Below the pieces are notes generated by a model. It searched no databases. It saw only the letters and a list, made by a program, of their open reading frames with translations, and was not told where the DNA came from. This document shows positions 11,756 to 22,189 of a stretch of DNA of 51,826 nt, piece by piece. Source of the stretch: Lactifluus volemus (lineage: Eukaryota; Basidiomycota; Agaricomycetes; Russulales; Russulaceae); contig WTXI01000257.1 in NCBI GenBank assembly GCA_022376515.1, positions 1 to 51,826 of the forward strand, written 5' to 3'. Each line of letters starts with the position of its first letter. Position 1 is the stretch's first letter. A program made the position numbers and the translations under genes.

Positions 11756-12152
11756 TTGTGCGCGAAAATGAAGGCAAACGAGTGGGAGTGGGCACGGACG
11801 CGCGTACACGGAGGGGAAGCGGGGCGACAACTGGACGGACACCTTCGAGTCTCGTCTGGTTATTATTTATGTATTCTAGATTGGACTAAAGGTGGGACTA
11901 CTAGTGGACTAGAAGTAGTCTCGATCTTGGCCTCGAGAACGGCCGCTCGATGTGAGTGTAGGCGCGGGACTAAGTCCTCTGCGCGAAAAGGGTGTTCTGA
12001 CTAAATAAAAGAAGGTTCAGGTGAAAATGAATTGGTATCATAGATAACGGCTATGGGATCGCCCCAACGGGGAGCTATCTTTGTCCCTGCCCTTGGCATC
12101 CCTTAACGCTGGGCCGCCAGCCTTCTTCCCGCGTCCTCATAATCCCTCAACA
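11756..12152. mobile_element. Probable solo LTR
   Basis: A 397-bp insertion is present here and absent from the same place after copies 1, 4, 5 and 6. It starts TTGTGCGCG, ends CCCTCAACA and is flanked by CACGC on both sides (11751-11755 and 12153-12157). A 5-bp duplication and CAACA terminus fit an LTR. There is no coding content. The first about 100 bp recur after copy 7 (46962-47065). The exact 5' base is uncertain. Confidence 0.5.
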
Positions 12153-12338
12153 CACGCAAGTGCGTACGTTGTGGCGTTTGCCGCGATTGTGATCGATAGT
12201 ACAACGACAATTTTTCGAGCTGGTTCTTTCGGCAGATAGTAAAGACAGTTGGGGACCCATCTCGTCACGTAACTCTGAAAAGGCGTCTCTAAGTAATGAT
12301 ACATGTACATCCATCCCGTCTGCAGTCTACGTAGCTGC

Positions 12339-13080
12339 TCAACTTTCCCCACGACCCAATATATCGAACGAGCGAATGCCCTCCTCGTACCACTCCTCTC
12401 TTGATACCCAAAACTCTTCTCGTGCCTTCATGATGTCCGCCAAAACGGCACCCACAGGGAAGACCATGTGCTTCCTGCGTGGCGGGTCCTCGATACGAAT
12501 CTTGAATTTCTGAAAAGAAAAAAACTACGTCAGCGCCATATGGAAAAAGGGGGAGGACAGAGAGGTAACGGTGACGAGAGACAAGGGCCGGACGTACATT
12601 CAGACGCGAAGGGTCACGGTTGAGTACACGCGTAAAGTACAGTTGCTTCATTTGTTTTCGAGGCGGGGTACATGCTCGATCCGCCGGAGAGCACGATATG
12701 TTTGTACAGCTCCGCGCGGACGTCGACCGCCGCGCTCTGGGTCGTCTCAAAGAGCATCTCCGCGACGCCCGGTTGCTCGATGTCGTCCAGGTGTAGCTGA
12801 AATATGCACTTGGGCGCCTCGAACCAGAGTCAAAGCACAACGCCGGTCGTGAGGCCTGCAGAAGTTAACCCTCAACATCTTCGGGCTACTCCCATTTCAT
12901 TTTGCGAGCCCTCCTCCCACCGGGATCTTCATGACAGCCTCTGGCGAAAGCGAGGCAGCAGCGGAAAAGACGACGACGAAAGCCCGTTCTATATGCACAT
13001 GGTGACGCGGCCGAGGTAGGAATGGGGAGGACGGAGAGAAAGAGGTAGTGGAACCCACCTTGCGTATAAAGCGTCAGCAC
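12339..13080 (-). pseudogene. Arp2 pseudogene, short form, copy 2
   Basis: On the - strand it begins inside Arp2 at VLTLYTQG (13080-13057) and then a GTGGGT donor. The upstream half of Arp2 is missing and is replaced by the Did2 3' end. The middle is deleted too: GACCGGCGTTGTG runs directly into TTCGAGGCGCCC near 12825, removing the catalytic-fold exons with [13 protein letters not shown]. The 3' part reads CIFQ...[38 protein letters not shown], then lacks the GLPSRLE codons, and ends with [12 protein letters not shown] and [17 protein letters not shown]. It cannot make Arp2. Confidence 0.8.
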
Positions 13081-13108
13081 TGGGGAGCCACCGCACAGAG
13101 ACGGCGCC

Positions 13109-13939
13109 CTACGTGGCAGGCTGCAGCGCGCGCAACCGATCGGCGATGGTGCTATCCTCCACTCCGATCACGGCTCTACGTTCAGGAGGGGCGAGGCTCG
13201 ACACCCCCTTGTCCGCAAGGTCTTGCTGCAATTCAATATTGGCTTCTTCCACCATTTGACGCATGAGCGAGTCCACTTGGTCTTGAGGCATCGATACCGC
13301 CGTAGTGGAACCCATCGCATCTTCCATGTACGACGTCTGTACGTCCAAGTCTGAAAATTGAGCCTCGAATTTATCCATCACGAGGGAGATCTAATGGGAA
13401 GGAGATATAGATAAGAGGAAGGAAGGGGGGAAGGGGGGGGGAAAGGGACGCACACGCTCGAGGTTCATGGTTTCCATCGCTTTGTCCATGCCTTTCACTA
13501 CGCTCGTCATGTTTACCCGTGACGTGTCGCATCGTCACGGCCGTCTCGACCCTGCTTGCTACTGACTCGCAAGGCGGAGCAGGTTGAGCGACTCGATCTT
13601 CTTTCGGATTGTGGTCGAGGCGTATATCCGCGCGCCATCATTGTTGCCCTGCTGCAACGCCTGCGTCCAAATAAATTAAGAATTCAGTTGTGAGTGGGCC
13701 CTTCAAAATACCATACATAACTTTTTCAGTCGTATCTTCTCCACATTCTCATCATTTTGCGCCTTCTTTGCTTGGCGATGGAGTGACTTTGCCATGAACT
13801 GCGGAGATGATCAGTTTTGGTGTTTGGAAGGAGATTATGGTAGAGAGAAGGAGTACCTTGAGTTGAAAAGGTGTCTCTAGGAACAATAAGGTATCATTTC
13901 AGAGATGGAAACTAGTTACTCACTCTCGAGGTTGCTCAT
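13109..13939 (-). pseudogene. Did2/CHMP1 (ESCRT-III) pseudogene, copy 2
   Basis: Did2/CHMP1 is a small coiled-coil ESCRT-III subunit acting with Vps4 at endosomes. The - strand exons read MSNLE (13939), [79 protein letters not shown], then [34 protein letters not shown] to a C-terminal [12 protein letters not shown] motif ending QPAT-stop at 13109, in family order. Lesions are loss of the RVDA codons after LRLAS with a frame change near 13570, and an extra A in the GGTAAACATG stretch near 13518. The C-terminal exon alone is intact. Purine-rich G runs near 13420-13440 lie in the last intron. It is head-to-head with DUF6535 copy 3. Confidence 0.8.
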
Positions 13940-14089
13940 TGATATGAAGAAAGGTCAATGACTGACTGAGGCTGCGGTCCGGAGCCGGAAAACATCGCTT
14001 TGTTTACGTGGATTGACGCTCGGGTTCAAGGGCATTCAATTTGTCTGCCTTGTATCATTGCACCATCTCTCAATCTATATAAACCTTTG
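13940..14089 (+). promoter_or_regulatory. Divergent promoter, DUF6535 copy 3 / Did2 remnant
   Basis: This is 150 bp between the Did2 start (-) and the DUF6535 ATG (+). The CGGTCCGGAGCCGGA box is at 13975-13989 and TATATAAA near 14076-14083. The CGG triplets suggest a Zn2Cys6-type factor site (inference). Confidence 0.5.
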
Positions 14090-16811
14090 ATGTCCCAACC
14101 TGCTCACCCAATCGTTCAAGTGGAGGATACAGGCGATCAGAGAATAGACACAAGTACGTCATCCTCTACCCTACTTTAAATCCATAGCTTCACAGAGCTC
14201 TATCACTCATCACAGCCGGAAACTCCAATATCCCTCGTTCAGAACAACGTCAACAGTCACAGGGCCAGCCCACCCTTAGTGATGGTGCTGAACCCATTTT
14301 CAACATGTACGTGAAAATGTCGCAAGAAGAAGATAATAAAATGGCCGATCGCTGGCAAAAGGATGCAGACGGCATCCTCATTTTCGTAAGTTCTTCATGT
14401 TACCTCCACGCACTCGAGAGTAGTAACAAACGTGAACACCGTAGACCGGTTTATTCTCTGCTGCAGTTGCGGCATTGCTCGCGGTGTCAATCCAAGACTT
14501 GAGGCCAAATCCACAGGATACCGCTGCATTCTATCTTGCCAACATCTATCAACTTCTCGCCGACCCGAACATATCTCGCGCATCGACCCTTGCCACTCCA
14601 GCTACTCCGCCCCCATTCTCTCCACCGAGATACGCAATCTGGGTCAATTCATTATGGTTCCTGAGCTTGGTCATCAGCCTTACATCTGCGCTTCTGGCAA
14701 CATTGTTACAGCAGTGGGCCCGTCGATACCTCACAGTTACTCAACCACCGCGATTGAGTCCACACAAGCGAGCACGAATCCGTTCGTTCTTCGCAGATGG
14801 AGTGGAAAAGTTTCATCTTCCTCTGGCGGTTGAGACGTTGCCGACATTGCTACACGTTTCCCTGTTCCTATTCTTTTCCGGCCTTCTTGTATTCTTATTT
14901 AACATCAATCACACCACCTTCAGTATCGTTTCTTGGTGGATCGGTCTTTCTGGAGGGATATATGGATGCATCGCGTTGCTACCAATCTTCCATCATGACA
15001 GCCCTTACTATGCGCCTCTCACTTTCTCAACTTGGTTCCTTCTTAATGGCGTGCGATACGAAGTCTTCCGCATTCTCACCTTCGTCACACTTTCCTTTGA
15101 TTATTTCACCAGAAAAACCTATAGACGCTTTTATGCGATGCGGGAAGCTTATCGCAAACGGACCTCGTGGGGTATAGTGAAGACAGCCCAAGAAGGTGCT
15201 TCGAATATGTCAGCGGAAATCGACGATCATGTTTTGAAATGGACATTTGAGGCTCTGGACGAAGACCACGAGCTGGAACAGTTCATCGAGGCAATCCCTG
15301 CGTTCTGTACCTCACAAGTGGTCCACGAACCCAGACAAATGCTTGCCAATCTGGATGTTTTGACTGCGGCTTGCGAAGGATTTTTGATCCGTACTCTCTC
15401 GTCTCGTTTTCTCTCTGAGAGGATCAAAGAAAAGCGGTTCATACTCTGCATGCAGGCTCTCAATACACTCGGCCGTTCATTTCCGTCTTTCCAGTTCCTC
15501 TTACAGGTTTTTGGTCCGCCTGCCATGGACGGAGTGTTGCAGTCCGTTCAAATCGGACACGTACTGAGAAGACAATGCCATAGTGGCGATCTTAAAATCC
15601 CCGTATCTGCACAAGCATTAGTTGCTGGGATCATTGCAAGTGTACGAGAACGCGATGGCCGTTGGAAGGTGCTCGTGATGGACCAGTTACAGATATCAGA
15701 AGATGTTCTCGAAGACTACCTCGCACATGGTGACAGCGTATTGCTCACCAACTGGATCCACATCACTCGCCAGTTGTTTCGCTTCTATTACCAGTTTCAT
15801 TGGATTCCTGACCTGCTGGGGAAGATTCAATCGATCATTTCCAAATTCGACATTCGAAATACTCTTCCTGGACTGCAGCATGACTTCTGTGCTTTGTGGA
15901 ACAAATTGCGTAATAAAGAATCTTCTTACCTCACTAATTATGTTCTGAAACCCAATCGGCATCATTTCATCGCTTTACATCAAGGCACCGATGCTGTCCC
16001 GACCGCTTTCGATGCTTCCACCGATGATTCTGACCCCATCCTGCGCTGGTTACCCTCGTACCCATTGTGTAACGTGCTGGGTCATCATTCCGATGGCGCA
16101 ATAGACGACACCACTCATTCACTCATTCACCCTCCCGGTCCAAATCTGGACAGCATCGCCCTTGCAACGCCTGACGTACCATCATTACCCGCATTCAACC
16201 CAGCTCATAGCCGCATACACCTCACAGAACAGGTGTCTCTCCATGGTGGACCTCATGCTACCCCAATCATCCAGTCTCCACCAGTCGATATTGGAAACAA
16301 CGATTTTGTCACTACTTTGCCTGACCCAGCCCTCAGCATTGCGACAGAAAGTCACGCTGCCGCACCAGCTATCTCGCCCATAGACAACTCGGAATCTGAT
16401 ACTCGACCTGCCATGGCAGCCTCGACAGCGATCTCTCCGTCGTTCTCATCTAGTGGTGCCGTCGATCGGCCGTACAAGATAGGTGATCCTCGTTCGGTGG
16501 TACCTGGCATTCCACCATCGTCTTCACCTGTAGCAGTCTCCAGTGACACGCTTCCTGCGGATCCCCTGATGTCCTCGGCCAGATCTCCCACATCGCAAAT
16601 CGAGCTAATTGCTCCTGGTTCAAGACTGTTGACGCTAGGCTCAATTCCGGAAATCTGTTTCACATCCCCACAAGTGACCTCCGATTCGCAATCACTGGCA
16701 AATTTGTCGGAGAATGATGCAACGATTGACAACTCCCTGGCTACAGACCTTGCACAGCCTGAACATCTCGTCGACACAACACCGCCTCGCGACGTTGATC
16801 GTGCACAGTAA
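14090..16811 (+). CDS. DUF6535 multipass membrane protein, copy 3
   Basis: Exons 14090-14153, 14216-14385 and 14445-16811 (introns 62 and 59 nt; the second has a perfect GTAAGT donor) give about 866 aa. The N-terminal domain and hydrophobic segments match copy 2. The core is the type II variant: RTLSSRFLSERIKEKRF, QALNTLGRSFPSF, IGHVLRRQCHS and VRERDGRWK. Variable patches are YFTRKTYRRFY, ANLDVLTAAC (two codons shorter than copies 2 and 6) and LFRFYYQFHWIPDLLGK. The tail is distinctly diverged from copies 1, 2, 4, 6 and 7 (SGAVDRPYKIGDPRSVV) with several in-frame indels, and ends RDVDRAQ. No frame-breaking change is seen. Function unknown. Confidence 0.85.
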
Positions 16812-17165
16812 GATCGAAATGGTCGTGAATGTATTTTGAAATCGGTAAGCTGTTTTCTCTCTGAGCTGTGTCAAGGCTGAAGCGTGACTGCAGGTGATGA
16901 AAGCGAACTCAGCTCCAGGCGTGTTTAAGTATTGTGTTACGTTTTGTGCGTATGTAGACTTTGCTCAATCAATCGCTCGGAGGTTGCGCTGAATATTGAG
17001 TCGCCGCGCACGTGCATTTATCGCGATTGTATTATCAATGATACAAATATGACAATTTTTCGAGCTGGTTCTTTCCACAGCTTGCCAAATGGGGGAGCTG
17101 TCTTGTCTCGTAACTTTGAAAAGCAGGATAAGGTGTTTCTCAGTAATGATACAGATACATCCAGC

Positions 17166-17905
17166 TCAACTTTCTCCATGACTCAATTTATCCAAGGAGC
17201 GCACGCCCTGCTCGCACCACTCCTCTCTTGATACCAAAAACTCTTCTCGTGCCTTCATGATGTCCGACAAAACGGCACACCCAAGGAAGACCATGTCCTT
17301 CCTGCGCGACGGGTCCGCGATACGAACCTTAAATTTCTGAAAAGAAAAAAAAAAGGGTAGTCCCACGTAAGCGCCAGATGAATAGAGCAGGGGGAGAGAA
17401 CAGAGAGGTGACGATGACGAGAGACAAGGGCTGGACGTACATTCAGATGCGAAGGGTCGCGATTGAGCATGCGCGCGAGGTACAGTTGCTTCATTTCGTT
17501 TTCGAGGCGGCTAGGGAGGCCGGGGTACATGCTCGATCCGCCGGAGAGCACGATGTACTTGTACAGCCCTGCGCGGACGTCGACCGCCGCGCTCTGGGTC
17601 GCCTCGAGGGCATCTCCGCAACGCCCGGTTGCTCGATGTCGACCAGCTGTGGCTGGAAGATGCACTCGGGCGCCTCGAACCAGGTTTAAAGCACAACGCC
17701 GGTCGTGAGGCCTACAAAGGTTAACCCTCAACATCGTGGCTGCACACATTTCTTTTTGCGAGACCTCCTCCTGCCGGCATCTCCATGACAATCTCTGCCA
17801 AAAGCGAGGCAGCAGCGGAAACGACTCTGACGAAAGCCAGGTAGGAATAGGGAGGACGGGAAGAAAGAGGTAGTAGAACGCACCTTGCGCATAAAGCGTC
17901 AGCAC
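17166..17905 (-). pseudogene. Arp2 pseudogene, short form, copy 3
   Basis: It has the same architecture as the remnant at 12339-13080: it starts at VLTLYAQG (17905), lacks the middle exons, and reads [38 protein letters not shown], then [17 protein letters not shown] and [24 protein letters not shown]. The 3' exon still retains the normal-looking end, so this copy is the best guide to the C-terminus. The upstream exons are absent and frames are broken in between. Confidence 0.8.
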
Positions 17906-17933
17906 TGGGGAACCATCGCACCGAGATGGCGCC

Positions 17934-18746
17934 CTACGTGGCAGGCCGCAGCGCGCGCAACCGATCGGCGAGCGTGCTGTCCTCCTCTCCGATCACGGCG
18001 CTACGTTCGGGAGGCGCGAGGCTCGGCACCTCCTTGTCCGCGAGGTCTTATTGCAATTCAATGTTGGCTTCTTCCGCCATTTCACGCATGAGCGAGTCCA
18101 CTTGGTCCTGAGGCGTCGATACTACCGTCGTGGAACCCATCGCAACTTCCATGTACGACGTCTGTACGTCCAAGTCTGAAAATTGAGCCTCGAATTTATC
18201 CATCACGAGGGAGATCTAATGAGAAGGAGATATAGATAAGAGGAAGGAAGGGGGGAGGGGAAGGGAAAGGGAAAGGGACGCACACGTTGGAGGTTCATGG
18301 TTTCCATCGCTTTGTGCATGCCTTTGACTACGCTCATCATGTTTACCCGTGACGTGTCGCATCGTCATGGCCGTCTCGATCCTGCTTGCTACTGGCTCGC
18401 AAGGCGGAGCAGGTTGAGCGACTCGATCTTCTTTCGGATTGTGTTCGAGGCGTATATCCGCGCGGCATCATTATTGCCCTGCTGCAACGCCTGCGTCCAA
18501 ATAGATGAAGAAGCAACCCATTAAAAATACATACATACCTTTGTCAGTCGTGTCTTCTACATTCTCATCCATTTGCGCCTTCTTTGCTTGGCGATTGAGT
18601 GACTTTGCTGTGAACTGCGGAGATAATCAGTTGGACTTTTGAAAAGGGATGATGGTAAAGAGAAGGAGTACCTTGAGTTGAAAAAAGTGTTTCTAGGAAC
18701 AATAAGCAGAGACGGCAACTAGTTACTCACTCTCGAAGTTGTTCAT
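17934..18746 (-). pseudogene. Did2/CHMP1 pseudogene, copy 3
   Basis: The exon order is that of the copy at 13109-13939. The start codon is at 18746 (MNNFE), and FTAKSLNRQAKKAQMDENVE and [32 protein letters not shown] are recognisable. Lesions are the shared loss of RVDA and the shared extra A in GGTAAACATG. A private in-frame TAA replaces a Gln codon (ELQ-stop-DLADKE, near 18047). Head-to-head with DUF6535 copy 4. Confidence 0.8.
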
Positions 18747-18881
18747 TGATGTCAATGACTGACTGACGCTGCGGTCCGGAGCCGGATTGGATCGCTTTGT
18801 TCACATGGATTGACGCTCAGGCTCAAGGGTATTTGTCTACCTTGTATCATCGCACCATCCCTCAATCTATATAAACCTTTG
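18747..18881 (+). promoter_or_regulatory. Divergent promoter, DUF6535 copy 4 / Did2 remnant
   Basis: CGGTCCGGAGCCGGA is at 18772-18786 and CTATATAAACC lies just before the ATG at 18882. A short deletion relative to copy 3 removes the GAAGAAAGG stretch. Confidence 0.5.
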
Positions 18882-21594
18882 ATGTACCAACCTGCTGACC
18901 CAATCGTTCAAGTGGAGGATACAGGCGATGAGAGAAGTACGTCATATTCTACCCTACTTTATATCCTTAGCTTCACAGAGCTCTATCACTCTTTACAGCC
19001 GGAAACTCCAATGTCCCTCGGTCAGAACAACGTCAACCGTCACAGGGCCAGCCCACCCTTAGCGATGGCGCTGAACCAATTTTCAATATGTACGTGAAAA
19101 TGTCGCAAGAGGAAGATAACAAAATGGCCGATCGCTGGCAAAAGGATGCAGACGGCATCCTCATTTTCGTCAGTTCTTCATCTTACCTCCACGCACTCGA
19201 GAGTAGTGACAGACGTGAACACCGTAGACCGGTTTATTCTCTGCTGCAGTTGCGGCATTGCTCGCGGTGTCAATCCAGGACTTGAGGCCAAATCCACAGG
19301 ATACCGCTGCGTTCTATCTTGCCAACATCTATAAACTTCTCGCCGACCCGAACATATCTCTAGCATCGACCCTTGCCACCCCAGCTACACCACCCCCGTT
19401 CTCTCCACCGAGATACGCAATCTGGGTCAATTCATTATGGTTCCTAAGCTTGGTCATCAGCCTTACATCTGCGCTTCTGGCAACATTGTTACAGCAGTGG
19501 GCGCGTCGATACCTCACAGCTACTCAACCGCCGCGATTGAGTCCACACAAGCGAGCACGAATCCGTTCGTTCTTCGCAGATGGTGTCGAAAAGTTTCATC
19601 TGCCTTTGGCAGTTGAGACGTTGCCGACGCTGCTGCACGTTTCCCTGTTCCTATTCTTTTCCGGCCTTCTTGTTTTCTTGTTCAACATCAATCACACCAC
19701 GTTCAGTATCGTTGCTTGGTGGATCGGGCTTACTGGAGGGATATATGGATGTATCGCGTTGCTGCCAATCTTCCGCCATGACAGCCCTTACTATGCGCCT
19801 CTCACTTTCTCAACCTGGTTCCTTCTTAATGGCGTGCCATACGAAGTCTTCCGCATTCTCGCCTTCGTCACACTTTCCTTTGAATATTTCAACTACGAAA
19901 CCTATGAGCGCTTTGATGCGATGCGGGAAGCTTATCACAAACGGACCTCGTGGGGTATAGTGAAGACAGCCCAAGAACGTGCTTCGAATATGTCAGCGGA
20001 AATTGACGGTCATGTTTTGAAATGGACATTTGAGGCTCTGGACGAAGACCAGGAGCTGGAGCAGTTCTTCGAGGCAATCCCTGCGTTCTCTACCTCACAA
20101 GTGGTCCACGAACCCAGACGAATGCTTGCCAATCTGGATTTGGATTTTTGGGGTTTGAGTGCGGCTTGCGATGGATTGTTGATCCGTACTCTCTCGTCTC
20201 GTTTGCTCTCTGAGAGGATTAAAGAAAAGCGGTTCATACTCTGCATGCAGGCTCTCAATACACTCAACTATTCATTTCCGTCTTTCCGGTTCCTCGAACA
20301 GGTTTTTGGTCCGCCTGCCATGGACGGAGTGTTGCAGTCCGTTCAAATCGGACACGTACTGAGAAGACAATGTCATAGTAGAAATCGTATAGTCGCCGGA
20401 TGTGCACAAGCATTAGTTGCTGGGATCATTGCAAGTGTACGAGAACGCGATGGTCGTTGGAAGGTGCTCGTGATGGACCAGTTACAGATATCAGAAGATG
20501 TTCTCGAAGACTACCTCGCACATGGTGACAGCGTATTGCTCGCCAACTGGATCCACTTCGCTCGCCAATCGGTTCGCTCCTTATACAGGATTTATTGGCC
20601 GCCTGGGATACTGGAGAGGATTCAATCGATCAATTTCAAATTCGACATTCGAAATACTCTTCCTGGACTGCAGCACGACTTCTGTGCTTTGTGGAACCAA
20701 TTGCGTAATTCCGGATCTTATTCTATTCTGAGATCCAATCGGCATCTTTTCATCGCTTTACATCAAGGCACCGATGCTGTCCCGACCGCCTTCGATGCTT
20801 CCACCGCTGATTATGACCCCATCCTGTTCGAGTCATCATCGTATCCATTGTGTAACATCCCCGGTCATCATCCCACTCATTCACTCATTCACTCATCCCC
20901 TGTTCACCTTCCCGATGCTGATCTGAACAACATCGCGCCATCCTTACCCGCATTAAACCCAGATCATAGCCGCGTACATTTCACAGAACAGTCATCTCCA
21001 CATGGGCTACCTCATGCTTCCCCAATCATCCAGTCTTCCCACCTCTCTCCACCAGTTAATGTTGGAAACAACGACTATGACACTACTTTGCCTGACCCAG
21101 CGCTCGCCATTGTAACAGAAAGTCACGCTGACATACCAGTCATCTCGCCTATGAACAGCTCAGAGTCTGATACTCGTCCTGCCATCGTTGCCTCGATTGC
21201 GATCTCTCCATCGCTTCCGTCTAGTGGTGCCGATCGATTGTACAAGACAGACTCGGATGTTGACCCTCCTTCGATCGTACCTGACATTTCATCATTGTCT
21301 TCACCTGTACCAGCCTCCAGTGACACGCTTCCTGTGGATCCCCTGATGTCCTCCGAGTCGGCCTCTCCCACATCGCAAATCGACCTAACTACTCCTGGAT
21401 CAAGATCGTTGACGCTAGGCTCAGTTCCGGAAATATCTTTTACACCTCCGCAGGTGACCTCCGATTCGCAATCAAACTTGCCAGAGAATGATGCAACGTT
21501 CGATACCCATGACAACTCCCCGGCCACAGACCTTGGACAGCCTGAGCATCTCGTCGACACAACACCCGCTCGCGACGCTGATCGTCCACAGTGA
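18882..21594 (+). CDS. DUF6535 multipass membrane protein, copy 4
   Basis: Exons 18882-18936, 18999-19168 and 19228-21594 (introns 62 and 59 nt) give about 863 aa. Exon 1 is 9 nt shorter than in copies 2, 3, 5 and 7, an in-frame loss of three codons. The core is type II (RTLSSRLL, IGHVLRRQCHS). Downstream of the conserved QLQISEDV block it switches to the patch HFARQSVRSLYRIYWPPGILER and WNQLRNSGSYSILRS, otherwise seen only in type I copy 1, which is strong evidence for exchange between copies. Private patches are YFNYETYERFD and LDLDFWGLSAACDG. The stop is TGA rather than TAA but sits in the same CAG-TGAG context. Function unknown. Confidence 0.85.
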
Positions 21595-22189
21595 GATCGA
21601 AATGGTCAATTAGTTGAACGCCGTGATACGTTGTCAGGAATATATTTCGAAATCGGTAAGCTGTTTTGTCTCTGAGCCGTGTCAAGACTGAAGTGTGACT
21701 GCAGGTGATGAAAGCGAACTGAGCTGTAGGCATGTTTAATTATTGTGTTCCGTTTCGTATCCATACGCGGCTGTCTTGATTCACAAATACTTCTCACTGT
21801 CTCATCTCTATGTTTCTCTCACGCGGCACTGTCCCCCAATTCTACTCCCGTACCAGCTTCTCTTATTACAATTCTTCTTTCTTGATTTATATTTCGCTGT
21901 CGTTTTGTGCTTTCTCTGTCTGTAATAGTGCGTATGTAGACTTTTTGCTCAATCAATTCCCCAGAGCTTGCGCAGAATATTGAATCGCCACGCGGGTGCG
22001 TACGTTGTGGTGTTTACCGCAATTGATTTATCGATAGTACAACGACAATTTTTCGAGCTGCTTCTTTCGGCGGATAACCACAGCTTGCCAGATGGGGACC
22101 CATCTCGACTCGTAACTCTGAAAAGCACGATAAGGCGTCTATAAATAATGATACAGGTACATCCATCCCCTCTACAGTCTACGTAGCTG
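21595..22189 (+). repeat. 3' flank of DUF6535 copy 4
   Basis: Same spacer as 2880-3479, with the candidate GTAAG...CTGCAG intron at about 21656-21705. No gene seen. Confidence 0.5.

Noticed and set aside
13420..13445. G-run repeated in several spacers as a possible regulatory G-quadruplex
   Set aside because: It falls in the last Did2 intron, on the pyrimidine-rich side near the acceptor, and its length varies freely between copies.
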